Part shown: one piece after another, positions 1 to 11,000 of the stretch
Position numbering within the stretch: the first letter of the stretch is position 1
How the letters are laid out: every line of letters starts with the position of its first letter
DNA from: Deltaproteobacteria bacterium HGW-Deltaproteobacteria-12
GTDB taxonomy: Bacteria; Desulfobacterota; Syntrophia; Syntrophales; Smithellaceae
Length of the DNA stretch: 64,000 bases
Assembly: GCA_002840565.1 (NCBI GenBank)
Contig: PHBK01000001.1
Coordinates: 1-64,000 of the forward strand
Reading direction: 5' to 3'
Position numbers and translations under genes: made by a program
The notes under the pieces: generated by a model
What the model saw: only the letters and a program-made list of their open reading frames with translations
Database searches by the model: none
Told to the model about the DNA's origin: nothing

Positions 1-115
1 CATTCCCCCAAAATTAATTATTGAAATCTCTCAGCTTTCTGTTTACGATTATCTAAATGCCGCCTTTTATTAACAGCTAACTGCGGAAGGTGGGTTAATA
101 TATTATAATGCTTAT

Positions 116-151
116 GAGATTGCTTCGCTCATTACATTCGCTCGCAAAGAC
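116..151. repeat. Dispersed CATTGCGAG/GAAGCAATCT-type repeat, copy 1
   Basis: A short unit beginning GAGATTGCTTCGCTC and ending in CTCGCAAAGAC. Related units lie at 20828-20864 and 38685-38783 in this window. The family is a common intergenic repeat of bacterial genomes, with TTGCGAG at one end and a GATTGCTTC segment at the other. It lies downstream of glpC and is not coding. The rest of 1-188 shows no gene. Confidence 0.5.
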
Positions 152-188
152 ATTTTGACACAGTCTCCCGGCGGAGGACATTAGATGG

Positions 189-1373
189 CTATTTTTCCAG
201 TGTAATTCCCAGTGATTCGCTGATTATTTCGGCGGGGTCCAGAGCTTTAATGCCGGACAGGCCTTCCAGTTGCATCCGGCACGAGCCGCAGTCAGCCACA
301 ATCTCCTGCGCACCGGTTTTTTGAATGTGCGCAACGGCCCTTTTCCCGATCTGGATGGCTGCAAATTCATTGCTTTTTTTGAAGCCATAACTGCCGGAAA
401 GCCCGCAGCAGGCATCATCCAGAATTTCCGCTTTCAGGCCGGGGATCAGAGACATCAATTTCGCCGCCGGATAACCAATACCCATTGCGCGCAGGTGGCA
501 GGGAATATGATAAGCCAGGCGGCGCTCCAATTTCCGGAATTGCGGTTTTATCTGTCCGTCAGCGATCATTTTGAGAATGTACTCATGAATGTTGTAGACG
601 GATTCGGCGATCTTTTTTCCCTGCGGAATATTCATAATACCCGGATAATCATGTAAGAGGGCAAGGCCGCAGGATGTGCACGAATAAACAATATCATATC
701 CGGCATCTATGTAATTGGACAGCGATGCCGCGTTTTTTTGCGCAAAAAAACGGGCAAGCGCGAGATTGCCGTTGCCGAGAGCCGGTAAACCGCAGCACCA
801 CTGGGGCGGCAAAACAACATCAACCTGGAAAGAGTTGAGCAGGCGGATGATTTTTCTGCCGATATCCGGGCGGTAGAAGTCGATGAAGCACCCGTAGAAA
901 AAAGCGACTTTTTTTATCCCTTTGCCGCGGGCTTTCTTTTCAGAATGCAGATTGCGGAAACGGAATTTCGGGAAGGGGATATAAGTGGATATTCCCAGGG
1001 GCCGGAATATTTTTTTCCCGGTTTCGGTGGAAGCAATGAGATTGGCAACCGGGGCCAGAAAAGAACCCAGGGCGCTCAGATAGTAGTTATTGGCAAAAAG
1101 AAGGTGGGCGGGAGAAAGCGGGTGCTCCTGTCCGTATTTCTGCTGTGCCTCAAGAATAATTTGTGCCGGTTCCACACCGCAGGGGCAGGAAATATCGCAG
1201 CGCTTGCATTGATTGCATAGAAGCACCCAGTGATCCGGAGATTTTTCCCTGTCCATCCGGAAGCGCTGAGCATCCGGTCCTGCCTGTTTCGGTCCGGGGA
1301 AATCCGGATTGACCCTCAGGACAGGACAATTTTCCACGCAGACGGTGCAGCGGATACAGTGCTCGAAATTCAT
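189..1373 (-). CDS. glpC: Anaerobic glycerol-3-phosphate dehydrogenase, Fe-S subunit C
   Basis: 394 residues from an ATG whose first bases overlap the glpB stop (ATGA). An in-frame extension upstream of this start would lie inside glpB and is not likely. The N-terminus carries two [4Fe-4S] motifs (CIRCTVCVENC near residues 6-16 and CNQCKRCDISCPCG near 53-66). The C-terminal half has two cysteine-rich CCG-type motifs (WCCGLPALG, ACCGLSGSYG) typical of the GlpC/HdrB family. In the known GlpABC complex, GlpC takes electrons from GlpA and anchors the enzyme so that they pass to the menaquinone pool. It is the last gene of a three-gene operon. Confidence 0.93.
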   Translation of the reverse strand: MNFEHCIRCTVCVENCPVLRVNPDFPGPKQAGPDAQRFRMDREKSPDHWVLLCNQCKRCDISCPCGVEPAQIILEAQQKYGQEHPLSPAHLLFANNYYLSALGSFLAPVANLIASTETGKKIFRPLGISTYIPFPKFRFRNLHSEKKARGKGIKKVAFFYGCFIDFYRPDIGRKIIRLLNSFQVDVVLPPQWCCGLPALGNGNLALARFFAQKNAASLSNYIDAGYDIVYSCTSCGLALLHDYPGIMNIPQGKKIAESVYNIHEYILKMIADGQIKPQFRKLERRLAYHIPCHLRAMGIGYPAAKLMSLIPGLKAEILDDACCGLSGSYGFKKSNEFAAIQIGKRAVAHIQKTGAQEIVADCGSCRMQLEGLSGIKALDPAEIISESLGITLEK

Positions 1374-2566
1374 CGAATATACTCCAGGCAGGACTTGGCC
1401 GCCGCGTGTCCGGTGGCCAGAGCAAGGCCGTGGCCGCAACCGTTTTTCAGTATTTCCGTATTGGCCAGAATTCCTCCGCACACAAATATGTTCTCCCAGG
1501 GAGAACCTTTGGGCCGTAATTTTGAATCCGCGATGATCCCCGCTTTGCCGATGCCATGGTTGAAAGAGAAATAATCATTGTTGAACCATGCCTCCCGGGG
1601 ACCCGGGACATGGACGGGAAGGTTGAAAATTTTCTCCGTAATTGTCTCCTTGCCGGCAACAAGTCCGCCGCCGACAAAAGATCCGGTGGCAAGGATGAAG
1701 GCTCTGGCATTCAGGCTGTTCGGTCTTCCCCGGGAAGCGGTGCTCACCGCTTCGATGATTTTCCCCGATTTTTCGATACCGGTGACCGGCCACCCCCAGT
1801 AGATGGTTCCGCCTTTTTTCCGGTAATTATTCTTCAGGGCGTTAAACAACCTTCTGCCGGGCATGGACGGCGGAATCGTCGGTATTTCGAAGACGGGCCG
1901 GCCCAGGCGAAGGGCTATGGTTTCGGCGATCTGTACTGCCGATCCCAGTCCCAGAACGGCAGGGAAGGCAAGTTTATCGGCGGATATATTTTCCCCTTTC
2001 AGCCAGACAAGAAATGATTCCAAGAAATTATTATCCTCAAAATGCGCCGCAATGCCCATAGTACTGGAAACACCGGCGTCATAGACGGAAAACTTTGTGT
2101 TCCGGCGCCGGGAGATAATATAACTCGGATAAAAATCTTTCAGACCGGTGAAGGTGATTATGTGCAGAGCATCTTCACCGCTCTGCGGCGCCGCCCTCAT
2201 CGTTGCCGGAACGAGGCAGGTTGTTTTGAATGTACCCAGCGCGGACAGAACATTCCGGTTCTCATAGAGCGATCCTGCATAGGGGATACCCATTTCCTTC
2301 ATGGCTGTCTGGAAATTATCAGCCGACTCGCGAATCAATTTTGGAGAGACAAGATGAAAAGGATGTTCCGGCGGCAGGTTTTGCAGCGCCTGCAGCGGAT
2401 TTTTATCGCGGGAACAAAAATCGATGCAGCCGGTGGAAAGGCAGGCCGTCGGCTCCCCGGTCGTGACAAGGGCGGTTTTGAAGCCGAGCGCGGCCAGAAC
2501 CGCACCGGCTGTAAGCCCGGACACGCCTGCTCCGATAATGACAACATCATATTCCGTCACGCTCAT
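1370..2566 (-). CDS. glpB: Anaerobic glycerol-3-phosphate dehydrogenase subunit B
   Basis: 398 residues. The start is the ATG at 2564-2566, which overlaps the glpA stop (ATGA) and is followed by MSVTEYDVVIIGAGVSGL. A longer in-frame reading upstream runs through glpA and is rejected. The N-terminal dinucleotide-binding motif (GAGVSGLTAGAVLAALG) marks a flavoprotein, and near the C-terminus GSPWENIFVCGGILAN matches the second FAD-binding segment of the family. GlpB links the FAD-containing GlpA to the Fe-S subunit GlpC. It is co-transcribed and translationally coupled with glpA and glpC. Confidence 0.92.
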   Translation of the reverse strand: MSVTEYDVVIIGAGVSGLTAGAVLAALGFKTALVTTGEPTACLSTGCIDFCSRDKNPLQALQNLPPEHPFHLVSPKLIRESADNFQTAMKEMGIPYAGSLYENRNVLSALGTFKTTCLVPATMRAAPQSGEDALHIITFTGLKDFYPSYIISRRRNTKFSVYDAGVSSTMGIAAHFEDNNFLESFLVWLKGENISADKLAFPAVLGLGSAVQIAETIALRLGRPVFEIPTIPPSMPGRRLFNALKNNYRKKGGTIYWGWPVTGIEKSGKIIEAVSTASRGRPNSLNARAFILATGSFVGGGLVAGKETITEKIFNLPVHVPGPREAWFNNDYFSFNHGIGKAGIIADSKLRPKGSPWENIFVCGGILANTEILKNGCGHGLALATGHAAAKSCLEYIR

Positions 2567-4065
2567 GGCGGCTTCTCCATCGCCAGGATGCCCAGATAGA
2601 TATACTCCACGAGCTGTTCTTCCCGGAGTTGATCTCCCCAGAGAGCGTAGCGGATGCCCCGGAAGCGTCGCTGGAGGAATCCCTGCAGCATGTCCATTGA
2701 TTGTTCGGGGGATATGACACTCATGTCGTTCATGATCCCGAGAGCGCGAAAAGTGCAGAAGCCGCCCTGGCAAGGTCCCATGCCCAGGCGAGTCCGGTGC
2801 TGAATATCACCGACGTTTCTGGTGCCTGTCTTGCTGATGACGTTTTCCACTTCTTTTCTGCTGACAAGTTCACATTCACAGACGATGTTTTTCATATCCG
2901 CCAGCCGCTTTGAAAGCGGATAGCCGCTTAAATCTTCCTGACCCTCCAGCGGTATCTGCGCCGTTTCGCATTCCCGCTTGAGATTAAAAGAAGCCATGAT
3001 GGTATCGACCATCTTTTCCGCCATCAGGCGGAAGGTTGTAAGCTTGCCTCCGACGATGCTGTACATGCCGTTTTCATGATTAATTATCCGGAAGCCGCGG
3101 GAAATTTCATGACTGTCCTGTTTTTTTGATTGCAGCAACGGCCGGACGCCGGAAAAGGCGCGGATGATGCGGGTGTTTCTGAAGTGGGGGAGCATCCTTC
3201 CCACTTCATCTGTGATAATATCAACTTCCGCCGGTTCTATTCTGATGTTGTCCGGGTCTTCCACCATCAGTGACGTTGTTCCCGCCAGGCAGACGGCCTC
3301 GTTGGGGACGACAATATCGCCGTCGGAAGGCGGCCGCAGGCGGTTGATGACCATATTGGTCAGGCGGTGATTGGTGATGACGAGAGAACCCTTGGAAAGA
3401 GTCATGGGCACTTCGCTCCCCGCCAGAGAGGCAATCAGATTCGCCCACGCCCCGGATGCGTTCACAATTATATTGGCGCGTATTTCCCTGACTTCGCCCG
3501 TGCCCTGATCGACGGCCCGGACACCGATGCAGCGTCCGTGGGATTGGACAATTTCCGTCACCTTGTGCCGCGTGAAGATAATGCCGTCACGCAGCTGGGA
3601 TGTCCGAATATTGAGCATGCACAGACGGAACGGATCAATGGAGCAGTCGGGGACCTTGATTGCTTCTTCCAGTTCGGGATTCAGATTGGGCACCAGGTCG
3701 AGAGCCTTGGTCGAGGAAATCACTTCCGCGGGAATTCCCGCTTCTTCACAACCCCGGAGAAACATTTCCCGAAAGCGCTTGGAATCGCCGGGCAAACGGA
3801 CGAACAATCCTCCTGTCTGCTCGACGCATTTCTCGCCGATTCTGCGCAGGATCAGATTTTCCTCGTAACACTCCCGCGCAGCGACGGGATCAGTCACCAC
3901 ATAACGGCCGCCGCTGTGCAGCAGGCCATGACAGGCACCCGTGGCTCCTGCCGCGAAATCGCCTTTTTCGATGAGGCAGTGAGGAACACCGCGCAAGGCC
4001 AGATCCCTGGCAATGCCGCAGCCGGTGGCGCCTCCGCCGATGATGATAACGTCGGTTTTAATCAT
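2563..4065 (-). CDS. glpA: Anaerobic glycerol-3-phosphate dehydrogenase, catalytic subunit A
   Basis: 500 residues, close to the usual GlpA size. The Rossmann motif VIIIGGGATGCGIARDLALRG at the N-terminus binds FAD. A BFD-like [2Fe-2S] domain follows in the C-terminal part (CECELVSRKEVENVI, then GPCQGGFCTFRALG). It oxidises sn-glycerol-3-phosphate to dihydroxyacetone phosphate and is the first gene of glpABC. No glycerol kinase, facilitator or regulator is next to it. The 328-bp gap upstream separates it from the divergent diguanylate cyclase gene and must hold its promoter, although no clear -35/-10 pair was seen. Confidence 0.94.
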   Translation of the reverse strand: MIKTDVIIIGGGATGCGIARDLALRGVPHCLIEKGDFAAGATGACHGLLHSGGRYVVTDPVAARECYEENLILRRIGEKCVEQTGGLFVRLPGDSKRFREMFLRGCEEAGIPAEVISSTKALDLVPNLNPELEEAIKVPDCSIDPFRLCMLNIRTSQLRDGIIFTRHKVTEIVQSHGRCIGVRAVDQGTGEVREIRANIIVNASGAWANLIASLAGSEVPMTLSKGSLVITNHRLTNMVINRLRPPSDGDIVVPNEAVCLAGTTSLMVEDPDNIRIEPAEVDIITDEVGRMLPHFRNTRIIRAFSGVRPLLQSKKQDSHEISRGFRIINHENGMYSIVGGKLTTFRLMAEKMVDTIMASFNLKRECETAQIPLEGQEDLSGYPLSKRLADMKNIVCECELVSRKEVENVISKTGTRNVGDIQHRTRLGMGPCQGGFCTFRALGIMNDMSVISPEQSMDMLQGFLQRRFRGIRYALWGDQLREEQLVEYIYLGILAMEKPP

Positions 4066-4393
4066 ACAGTTTAACGGTGATCCTTAAATAATCCGTGAGT
4101 CAAAATAACAATACCTGTAACTCAATACCATTCACTCTGGAAAAAATCCAGTGCCTGCTTTTATGCCCTGCACAACAATCAAGCCTTTAACAGAATTTAT
4201 GTCAATATTGCCACCGGAACGCCTTGATTATCATTTGCCTGGCTTTATTTTTTATGAGATAATTGACTCAGTTCTCGGGAGAAATAACGAACGGATAAGA
4301 CAGTCAAAATCTCATGTGCTGAGACTTATCCTCCATATCCTTTGCATTATTTATCTTAATCGGGAATTCTCAGCAGTTTCAGGGGTTGACAGC
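4066..4393. other. Divergent intergenic region between glpA and the GGDEF gene
   Basis: No gene is supported here. An open frame continues upstream of the GGDEF start to 4151, but the predicted peptide has no membrane or domain signature and lacks a ribosome-binding site, so it is treated as leader. The stretch must hold the promoters for glpABC (minus) and the diguanylate cyclase operon (plus). No confident sigma-70 or sigma-54 box was found. Confidence 0.4.
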
Positions 4394-6235
4394 TTGCGTA
4401 AAAAAATATTTAACTTATCCCCTTGGTGGATGCTGCCGATCGGCCTTATCCTTGTTCTCTTTATCGCCGGCTTGCTGGTGACGCAGGTTATCCGGAATAA
4501 TACAAGGCAGGCTATAAGAAGCGATGGTGAATCATCGGCACTGGTTGTATCCATCCACATCACCTCGGAATTAAAAAAGATCGAGGGCGCTGTTCAATCT
4601 CTGGCCGGTTCTCCCTGGATATTGCCGGCGCTGGTTTCCCGTCAGTCTCGGGACATCGCCAATGCTGAAAGCGCCCTGGACCGGTATAATTCTGCTTTCG
4701 GAGCATCCGTATCTTACCTGATGGATGCCCGGGGGCAGACCATTGCTTCCTCTAACCGCAACGCGCCGGACAGCTTTATCGGCAAATCCTATTCTTTTCG
4801 TCCTTACTTCCAGGAAGCCGTCAAGGGCAATCCCGGAAGTTATTTTGGCCTGGGAACAACCTCCGGCAAGCGGGGCTTCTATGCAGGCTTTCCGGTGAAG
4901 GATCGGCAGGGCAAAATACAGGGGGTCGTGGCCATGAAGGCGGATGTTGATGAGATGGAAAACATCTTCAGCAAATACCCCTACTGTTTCTTCATCAGCC
5001 GCTCGGGTATTATTTTTCTGTCCAGCAAAGCAAATCTTGTTTTCAAAAGTCTCTGGCCGCTGGACAGAGAAACCAGTTCGGCGCTTTTGGCTTCCGGGCA
5101 ATTCGGCAATCAGCCTTTTGAGCCGATTTTTCCGAAAGAAATTACCGATGGGACAGACGCCGTCCTGAGCGGGAATCTTTATCTCGTCTCGCGCAAGTTG
5201 ATCGGCCATGAAGGATGGTCGGTTGTTCTTCTGAGCCCGGCGGATAATATTAATAGCCATACTTTTATCAGCATCATGGCAACAGCAGCCGTTTGCCTTT
5301 TTGTGCTGATCTTTTCCGGTATTATTTATTTCGTAAACCGATCCAGACAGATCATTCGCCACGGCGAAAAGAAATTACAGACGATAACGTCTGCTGTTCA
5401 GGACGCCATCATGATGATTGATCATGAGGGAAACATATCCTTTTGGAATGAAGCCGCGGAAAAGGTATTCGGCTATTCAGCTCGGGATACTATCGGCAAG
5501 CATTATCTGGAGTTAATCGTCCCGGAAAGGAATCGGGAGGCTTTTGAAAAAGGTTTTGTCGGATTCCGCAAGACCGGCCAGGGGGTTGCTATCGGTGAAA
5601 CAATGGAACTGGAGGCTCTCAGAAAAGACGGAACGGAATTTCCTGCCGAGCTTTCACTTTCCGCGACACAGTTTCGTGATCAATGGATTGCCGTGGGCAT
5701 TGTCCGTGATATCACCCAACGCAGGCAGAATGAGGAAAAGATTCTTGCCCTTTCCATTACCGATCAACTTACCGGTTTGCACAACAGGCGGGGGTTTTTA
5801 GCTTTTGCCGAGCAGCAGTTAAAATTGGCGGATAGAAACAGGAGGCGTGTGCTGCTCTTTTTTGCCGACCTGGATGGGCTGAAGGATATTAATGACACAC
5901 TGGGACACAAAGAAGGGGATCAAGCGATCGCTGACGTGGCGGCTGTCCTCAAGGATACCTTCCGGTCATCCGACATCATTGCCCGCATGGGGGGCGATGA
6001 ATTCGCCATTCTGGCGATCGATCCGGAAGAAAACAACATGGAACTAATTATGAACAGATTACAGGCTCAGGTTGATCTGCATAACAGTCAGGCCGAGCGG
6101 AAATACCAGCTTTCGATCAGCGTCGGATGTTCTTTCTATGATCCGGAAAGCCCATCTTCTGTTGACGAGCTAATGGCCAGTGCGGATGCCTTGATGTATG
6201 AACAAAAGAGAAAGAAAAAGTCGCATCGTGCTTAG
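4394..6235 (+). CDS. Membrane diguanylate cyclase with CACHE-like sensor, PAS and GGDEF domains
   Basis: 613 residues from a TTG at 4394, preceded by AGGGG at 4381-4385 with an 8-nt gap. The first residues then lead straight into transmembrane helix 1 (WWMLPIGLILVLFIAGLLV). A periplasmic sensor resembling dCACHE folds follows, then a second helix (FISIMATAAVCLFVLIFSG), a PAS domain starting near DAIMMIDHEGNISFWNEAAE, and a GGDEF domain. The catalytic GGDEF is intact at about residues 533-537, and an RxxD product-inhibition site (RSSD) lies just before it. The protein should make c-di-GMP in response to an extracellular ligand. Its stop is 61 nt before the tpsB start, so it probably leads the secretion operon. 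Confidence 0.85.
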   Translation: MRKKIFNLSPWWMLPIGLILVLFIAGLLVTQVIRNNTRQAIRSDGESSALVVSIHITSELKKIEGAVQSLAGSPWILPALVSRQSRDIANAESALDRYNSAFGASVSYLMDARGQTIASSNRNAPDSFIGKSYSFRPYFQEAVKGNPGSYFGLGTTSGKRGFYAGFPVKDRQGKIQGVVAMKADVDEMENIFSKYPYCFFISRSGIIFLSSKANLVFKSLWPLDRETSSALLASGQFGNQPFEPIFPKEITDGTDAVLSGNLYLVSRKLIGHEGWSVVLLSPADNINSHTFISIMATAAVCLFVLIFSGIIYFVNRSRQIIRHGEKKLQTITSAVQDAIMMIDHEGNISFWNEAAEKVFGYSARDTIGKHYLELIVPERNREAFEKGFVGFRKTGQGVAIGETMELEALRKDGTEFPAELSLSATQFRDQWIAVGIVRDITQRRQNEEKILALSITDQLTGLHNRRGFLAFAEQQLKLADRNRRRVLLFFADLDGLKDINDTLGHKEGDQAIADVAAVLKDTFRSSDIIARMGGDEFAILAIDPEENNMELIMNRLQAQVDLHNSQAERKYQLSISVGCSFYDPESPSSVDELMASADALMYEQKRKKKSHRA

Positions 6236-6296
6236 AAAGAGGAAATTCCACTGGAATATCGCCGGCAAACCGTTCAAAATTTATCAGGGTCCAACT

Positions 6297-7979
6297 ATGG
6301 GGAAATTCATTGCAGGTGCTTTGAGTGTCTTGTGGCTGATGTTCCCCTGCAGCGTTATTGTTCATGCTGCCAATCTTCCGGGAACGGTCCAGCCCGGGCA
6401 AATTGAACAGCAGTTCCAACCGGAGCCCAGGATGCGCGCCGACCGGCCAGGCCGGATTGTTGTTCCCGAAGCAGATCAACCGGTGCCGTCGAATGCCCAG
6501 GATATCAGGTTTCAGCTGACCCGGCTTATAATTGAGGGAGCTACGGTTTATTCCGAAAAGGATCTGCTGCGAAGCTATCAGAGCCGCCTGAATAGTGAAG
6601 TGTCACTTGCCGACATTTATCAAATTGCTGCCACGCTGACGGCAAAGTACCGCAACGACGGCTATATACTTTCGCAGGTCGTTGTGCCCGCACAGGCGGT
6701 CGAGGGCGGTCAAGTCCATTTAAAAGTAATCGAGGGTTATATCGCCGGCGTGACTATCGAGGGGGTGGATGGCGACCGGCGTAAGCTCGTGCAGCGTTAT
6801 GCCGACAAGATCAAGCAGTGCCGCCCCCTGAAAAATGATGTTCTGGAGCGCTATCTGCTGCTGATGAATGATCTGCCGGGAGCCTTCGCGCGGGCAACAA
6901 TAAAACCATCTCAGAAAGAACAGGGTGCCTCCGAAATGGCGGTGCAGTTCAGTCAAGGCAATGTGCAGGGCGGACTGTCGCTGGACAATCGGGCCGGCGA
7001 ATCGCTGGGGCCATTGAGAATATCGGGTGATATCGGGTTCAACTCTGTGCTCGGGCTGCAGGAAAACACATCGCTTAGGCTCGTAAGCAGCGGTAATGAA
7101 AAAATGACCTTTGTGTCCCTGGCGCACGATGAAAGGATTGGGTCGGATGGCGGTAAATTGAATCTGCTGCTTTCCACGGTCAACGCCAAGCCAAAAGAAA
7201 TGACGTTCATTCCGCTGAATCTGGAGACATCCTCCCAAACAGCCGCACTTACGCTCAGTCATCCGTTGATCCGCAGCCGGTCGCAGAATTTGTCTCTGCG
7301 CGGGGGCTTTGCTTTACATGAAGGGAAGACGGAAATTTTTAGCGTGGAAGATACGCACGACAGCCTGCGTGTTTTGAGAATCGGTGTTACCTATGATCTG
7401 GCCGATTCCTGGTATGGCGTCAACCTGCTGGAAATCGAACTGAGCCAGGGAATTCTCGGGTTGGGCTCTTCCCTGAACGGTGAAACAACGCTGTCCCGAC
7501 CCAATGGCAAAGTCGATTTCACCAAGGCCACCTTGTATGCCGCCCGGCTGCAATCACTTACGCAACACTGGTCTGTATTGGCGGCAGTCAACACCCAGTA
7601 TGCATTCACCGATTTATTGTCTTCCGAGCTCTACAGTTATGGCGGTGAACAGTTCGGCCGCGGCTACGATCCATCAGAGATGGTCGGCGACCATGGTGTC
7701 GGGATGAAGGTGGAATTACGGTATAAGGACACCATTCCCGACCGTATGGCTTTTTCCTATACCGGATATGCTTTCTACGATGCCGGCACCGTTTACTCGC
7801 GGTCGCCGGGTGGACTTGCCGATTCGGACTCCGCCTCTTCCGTCGGGGTGGGAGTGAGAATGGATCTGGGACGGTATGTTTCCTGTTTTGGTGAATTGGC
7901 GAAACCGTTGACGCGGGAGGTGTCAGCGGAGGGAAACCGGAATATGAGATTTTACGGTGGGATTTCGATACGTTTTTAA
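6297..7979 (+). CDS. Two-partner secretion outer-membrane transporter (TpsB, ShlB/FhaC/HecB family)
   Basis: 560 residues from the ATG at 6297. That ATG has an AGGG upstream and opens a good signal peptide (MGKFIAGALSVLWLMFPCSVIVHA). The longer frame from 6198 overlaps the GGDEF gene and is rejected. Residues of about 65-145 form a POTRA-type domain (FQLTRLIIEGATVYSEKDLL), followed by a second POTRA-like segment. The rest is a 16-strand-type barrel ending in a terminal Phe (MRFYGGISIRF), as expected for BamA-recognised outer-membrane proteins. It should export the TpsA encoded 39 nt downstream. Confidence 0.9.
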   Translation: MGKFIAGALSVLWLMFPCSVIVHAANLPGTVQPGQIEQQFQPEPRMRADRPGRIVVPEADQPVPSNAQDIRFQLTRLIIEGATVYSEKDLLRSYQSRLNSEVSLADIYQIAATLTAKYRNDGYILSQVVVPAQAVEGGQVHLKVIEGYIAGVTIEGVDGDRRKLVQRYADKIKQCRPLKNDVLERYLLLMNDLPGAFARATIKPSQKEQGASEMAVQFSQGNVQGGLSLDNRAGESLGPLRISGDIGFNSVLGLQENTSLRLVSSGNEKMTFVSLAHDERIGSDGGKLNLLLSTVNAKPKEMTFIPLNLETSSQTAALTLSHPLIRSRSQNLSLRGGFALHEGKTEIFSVEDTHDSLRVLRIGVTYDLADSWYGVNLLEIELSQGILGLGSSLNGETTLSRPNGKVDFTKATLYAARLQSLTQHWSVLAAVNTQYAFTDLLSSELYSYGGEQFGRGYDPSEMVGDHGVGMKVELRYKDTIPDRMAFSYTGYAFYDAGTVYSRSPGGLADSDSASSVGVGVRMDLGRYVSCFGELAKPLTREVSAEGNRNMRFYGGISIRF

Positions 7980-8018
7980 CCGATTTGTCTACGTTTGATC
8001 ATAATGGAGGTTAAGGCC

Positions 8019-11000
8019 GTGAGTACGCTACATGGTATGAGGGGATTTGCCCTTGGCAGTTTTTCCTGTTTTGTGATGCCTTTACTGGCGGTTTTGGTGC
8101 TGGTTGGGGGATTTTTTTCAGCTGTTTATGCTGCCCCTGAAGGCGGGGTTGTGCGGGCCGGCAGCGCGCAAATCGTTGATCAGGGCAGTAAAACCCTTAT
8201 CCGTCAGAACTCGCAGCGCGCCATCATCGACTGGCGCGGCTTCGGCATCCAACCAAACGAACAAGTTCAGTTTGCCCAGCCTTCTGCCGGTTCCGCCACA
8301 CTCAACCGGGTTACCGGCAATCAGGTTTCCCTTATTCTCGGCCGGATGGATGCCAACGGCCAGGTTCTGCTCATCAACCCGCAGGGCATCATCTTTGGCA
8401 AGGGCGCCCGGATCAACGTCGGCAGCCTGATTGCGAGCACCGCCAACATCAGCAACGATAATTTTCTGCGGGGGAAGCTGATATTTGATCAACCCGGCAG
8501 GCCGGGCGCCGGGATCAGCAACTCCGGCTCTATCACTGCCGCCGATGGTGGACTGATTGCTCTGGTGGCTCCCCATGTGCGCAATGACGGATTGATCCAG
8601 GCCCGGCTGGGCAGGGTCTTAATCGGCGCAGCGGACACTTTTACCATCGATCTCTACGGAGACGGACTGATTAACCTCGCCTTGAGTGCTGACTCTCTGG
8701 CCCGGCTGCAGGATGCCCAGGGGCAGCCGGTCAAAAGCCTGATCAGTCAGCAAGGCGCCATCGATGTTGGCGGCGGTCAGGCCGTTCTGGTCACGGCCAC
8801 AGCGGCTAAAGGCATGCTGGACAGCCTTATCAACATGAGCGGCACCATCGTTGCGGACAGCGCCGTGCAGGAAGGCGGCCGCATCCTGCTTCTGGCGCGC
8901 GGCGGCAACGTGGATGTCAGCGGCAGTCTGAGCGCCCGGGGGAAAACCGGCGGACAGATCGACGTGCTGGGCGACCAGGTGAACCTCGCCTCTTTAACAA
9001 AGCTTGATGCCGGCGGCGTTTACGGCGGCGGCACACTGCATGTTGGCGGCGCTTACCAGGGCGGCGGTGATGTTTATCGTGCGCAAAACACAAAAATTGA
9101 CGCCGGAGCCACACTATCCGCCAATGCCTTAAGCCGGGGCAACGGTGGCGAAGTGGTGGTCTGGTCGGACGGCCGCACCGCTTATGCCGGCAGCATCCAG
9201 GCGCTTGGCGGTTCAGAGGGCGGAGACGGCGGCCGCGTGGAAGTATCGGGCAAACAGACACTGGACTTCAACGGCGGAGTTGATGCCGGCGCAAGTTACG
9301 GCCGGCCCGGATCGCTGCTGCTGGACCCCTATAATTTTATCGTTGGCCAGGCCGAAGCGAGCATGATCAATCGTGTCCTGCGCACGGGCACCAGCACCTC
9401 GGTGGCCGCGGATAACGACATCTACGTCAATTACGTCATCGACGGGCGCGGCCGCTATTCCGGCGGCGGGCTGACGCTATCCTCCGGCAACAACATCAAC
9501 ATCAATGATTACATCGTCACTAACAACGGCGCCATCAACTTATTTGCCAACTCGGGCACGGTTACTCTGGCAGCCGATAAGGTGGTTTATGCCGGTACGG
9601 CGCCGATCACCGTGCGCAGCTGGTCCACGCTGACTAATGCGTTCTACCTTACAAGCGGCCTCTTATCGCTGACCTCCACGCAGGGGTCGGTCAACATCGA
9701 TCAGGGAATCGACAGCTCCATCGGGAACCTCCTGATCCAGGCGGCGGCAGATGTGAACATCAATCAACCCATCGTCAGTTTGAACGACGGCAACACCGTC
9801 AGCATCACTACCGGCAACGACATCAGGATAAACGCCCAGATCGACGGGCGTCCTGCCCTGGGCAGCAGCCCCAACGGTGCTCTCACCATGACCGCCGGGA
9901 GGAATATCGATCTTAATAAAAGCATCATCGCCTATTCCATCGGCCTGACGGCGAGTCTCGGAACCATAAACGCTCCGACAATGAAGGCCGGCACGGTAAC
10001 TCTGCAGCCTGACGGAATTCCGCTCGGGGAAGGCCTTTTCTCCGGTACCGGCCCGATTTCCGTTACGGCCGGCGGCGATCTTTCCAGCGGGATTTACGTG
10101 ACCACCGGCCCTGTTTCGCTTCGTTCCACGGGCGGCAATGTCAACATCGATACCAAGCTGGCAGAGGTTCTGGGGAATGTGACGATCAGATCTGATGCCG
10201 GATCGGTCAATGTTGACCAGGAGATCGCCAACATTCGTTCGGGCAGCAACATAGCGATTACGACCGGCGCCGACATCAACCTGAACAGACAGATCGATGC
10301 GCTGGATGACTTAAACCCGCTATCCATTACACCGGTTCCCGGCGGCAGCGTAACCTTTATGGCCGGCAACAGCGTCAACCTGAATCGGGACCTTGTGACC
10401 TACAACGGTCCGGTTGATGTTACAGCTGCGGCAGGAAATTTGAACATTGCGTGGAACGGGGCGGAGAGCAGGACATATAGGATACAGACAGGTTCAGCCC
10501 CGATCACGGTAACGACGGGAGGAAACTTATCCACCGGAACAGCACCTCCGGCCACTTTCCCCTGGGATTCCGCCTGGGTGGCCGGCATGACCGATGCGCA
10601 GAAAGCAGAATTTGCAAATAACTATATTGTTGACCAGATTCAGCCGTACATAGCTTTATCCACGACAGGGAAACTCAACCTGACCTCGAGCGGGGGTAAT
10701 GTCAACGTTGACGCGCCGATTCCGGATACCACGGGAGAGGTCGCCATAATGGCGGCCAACGGAATAATGGTTGGACACAAGGTGAAGAGCAACAATCAAC
10801 CTGTTACACTGGTCTCCGGAGCAGGGGGCATAGAAATAAATTGTCCGGACGACAGGTATGGAATCACCGGTGTCACCGGAATCGGAGTCAGTTCTACGAT
10901 TAACCCGGGCAGCGGCTCTTTGACCTTGCGGTCTGCAGGGAATATTTCCTTTGTAAACTCCAATGGCGTTGACACCAGAGGGAAACTGACCATCGATACG

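Noticed and set aside
4151-4393. N-terminal extension of the GGDEF protein
   Set aside because: Peptide has no domain character and no ribosome-binding site; the TTG at 4394 has AGGGG at good spacing and leads directly to the first membrane helix.
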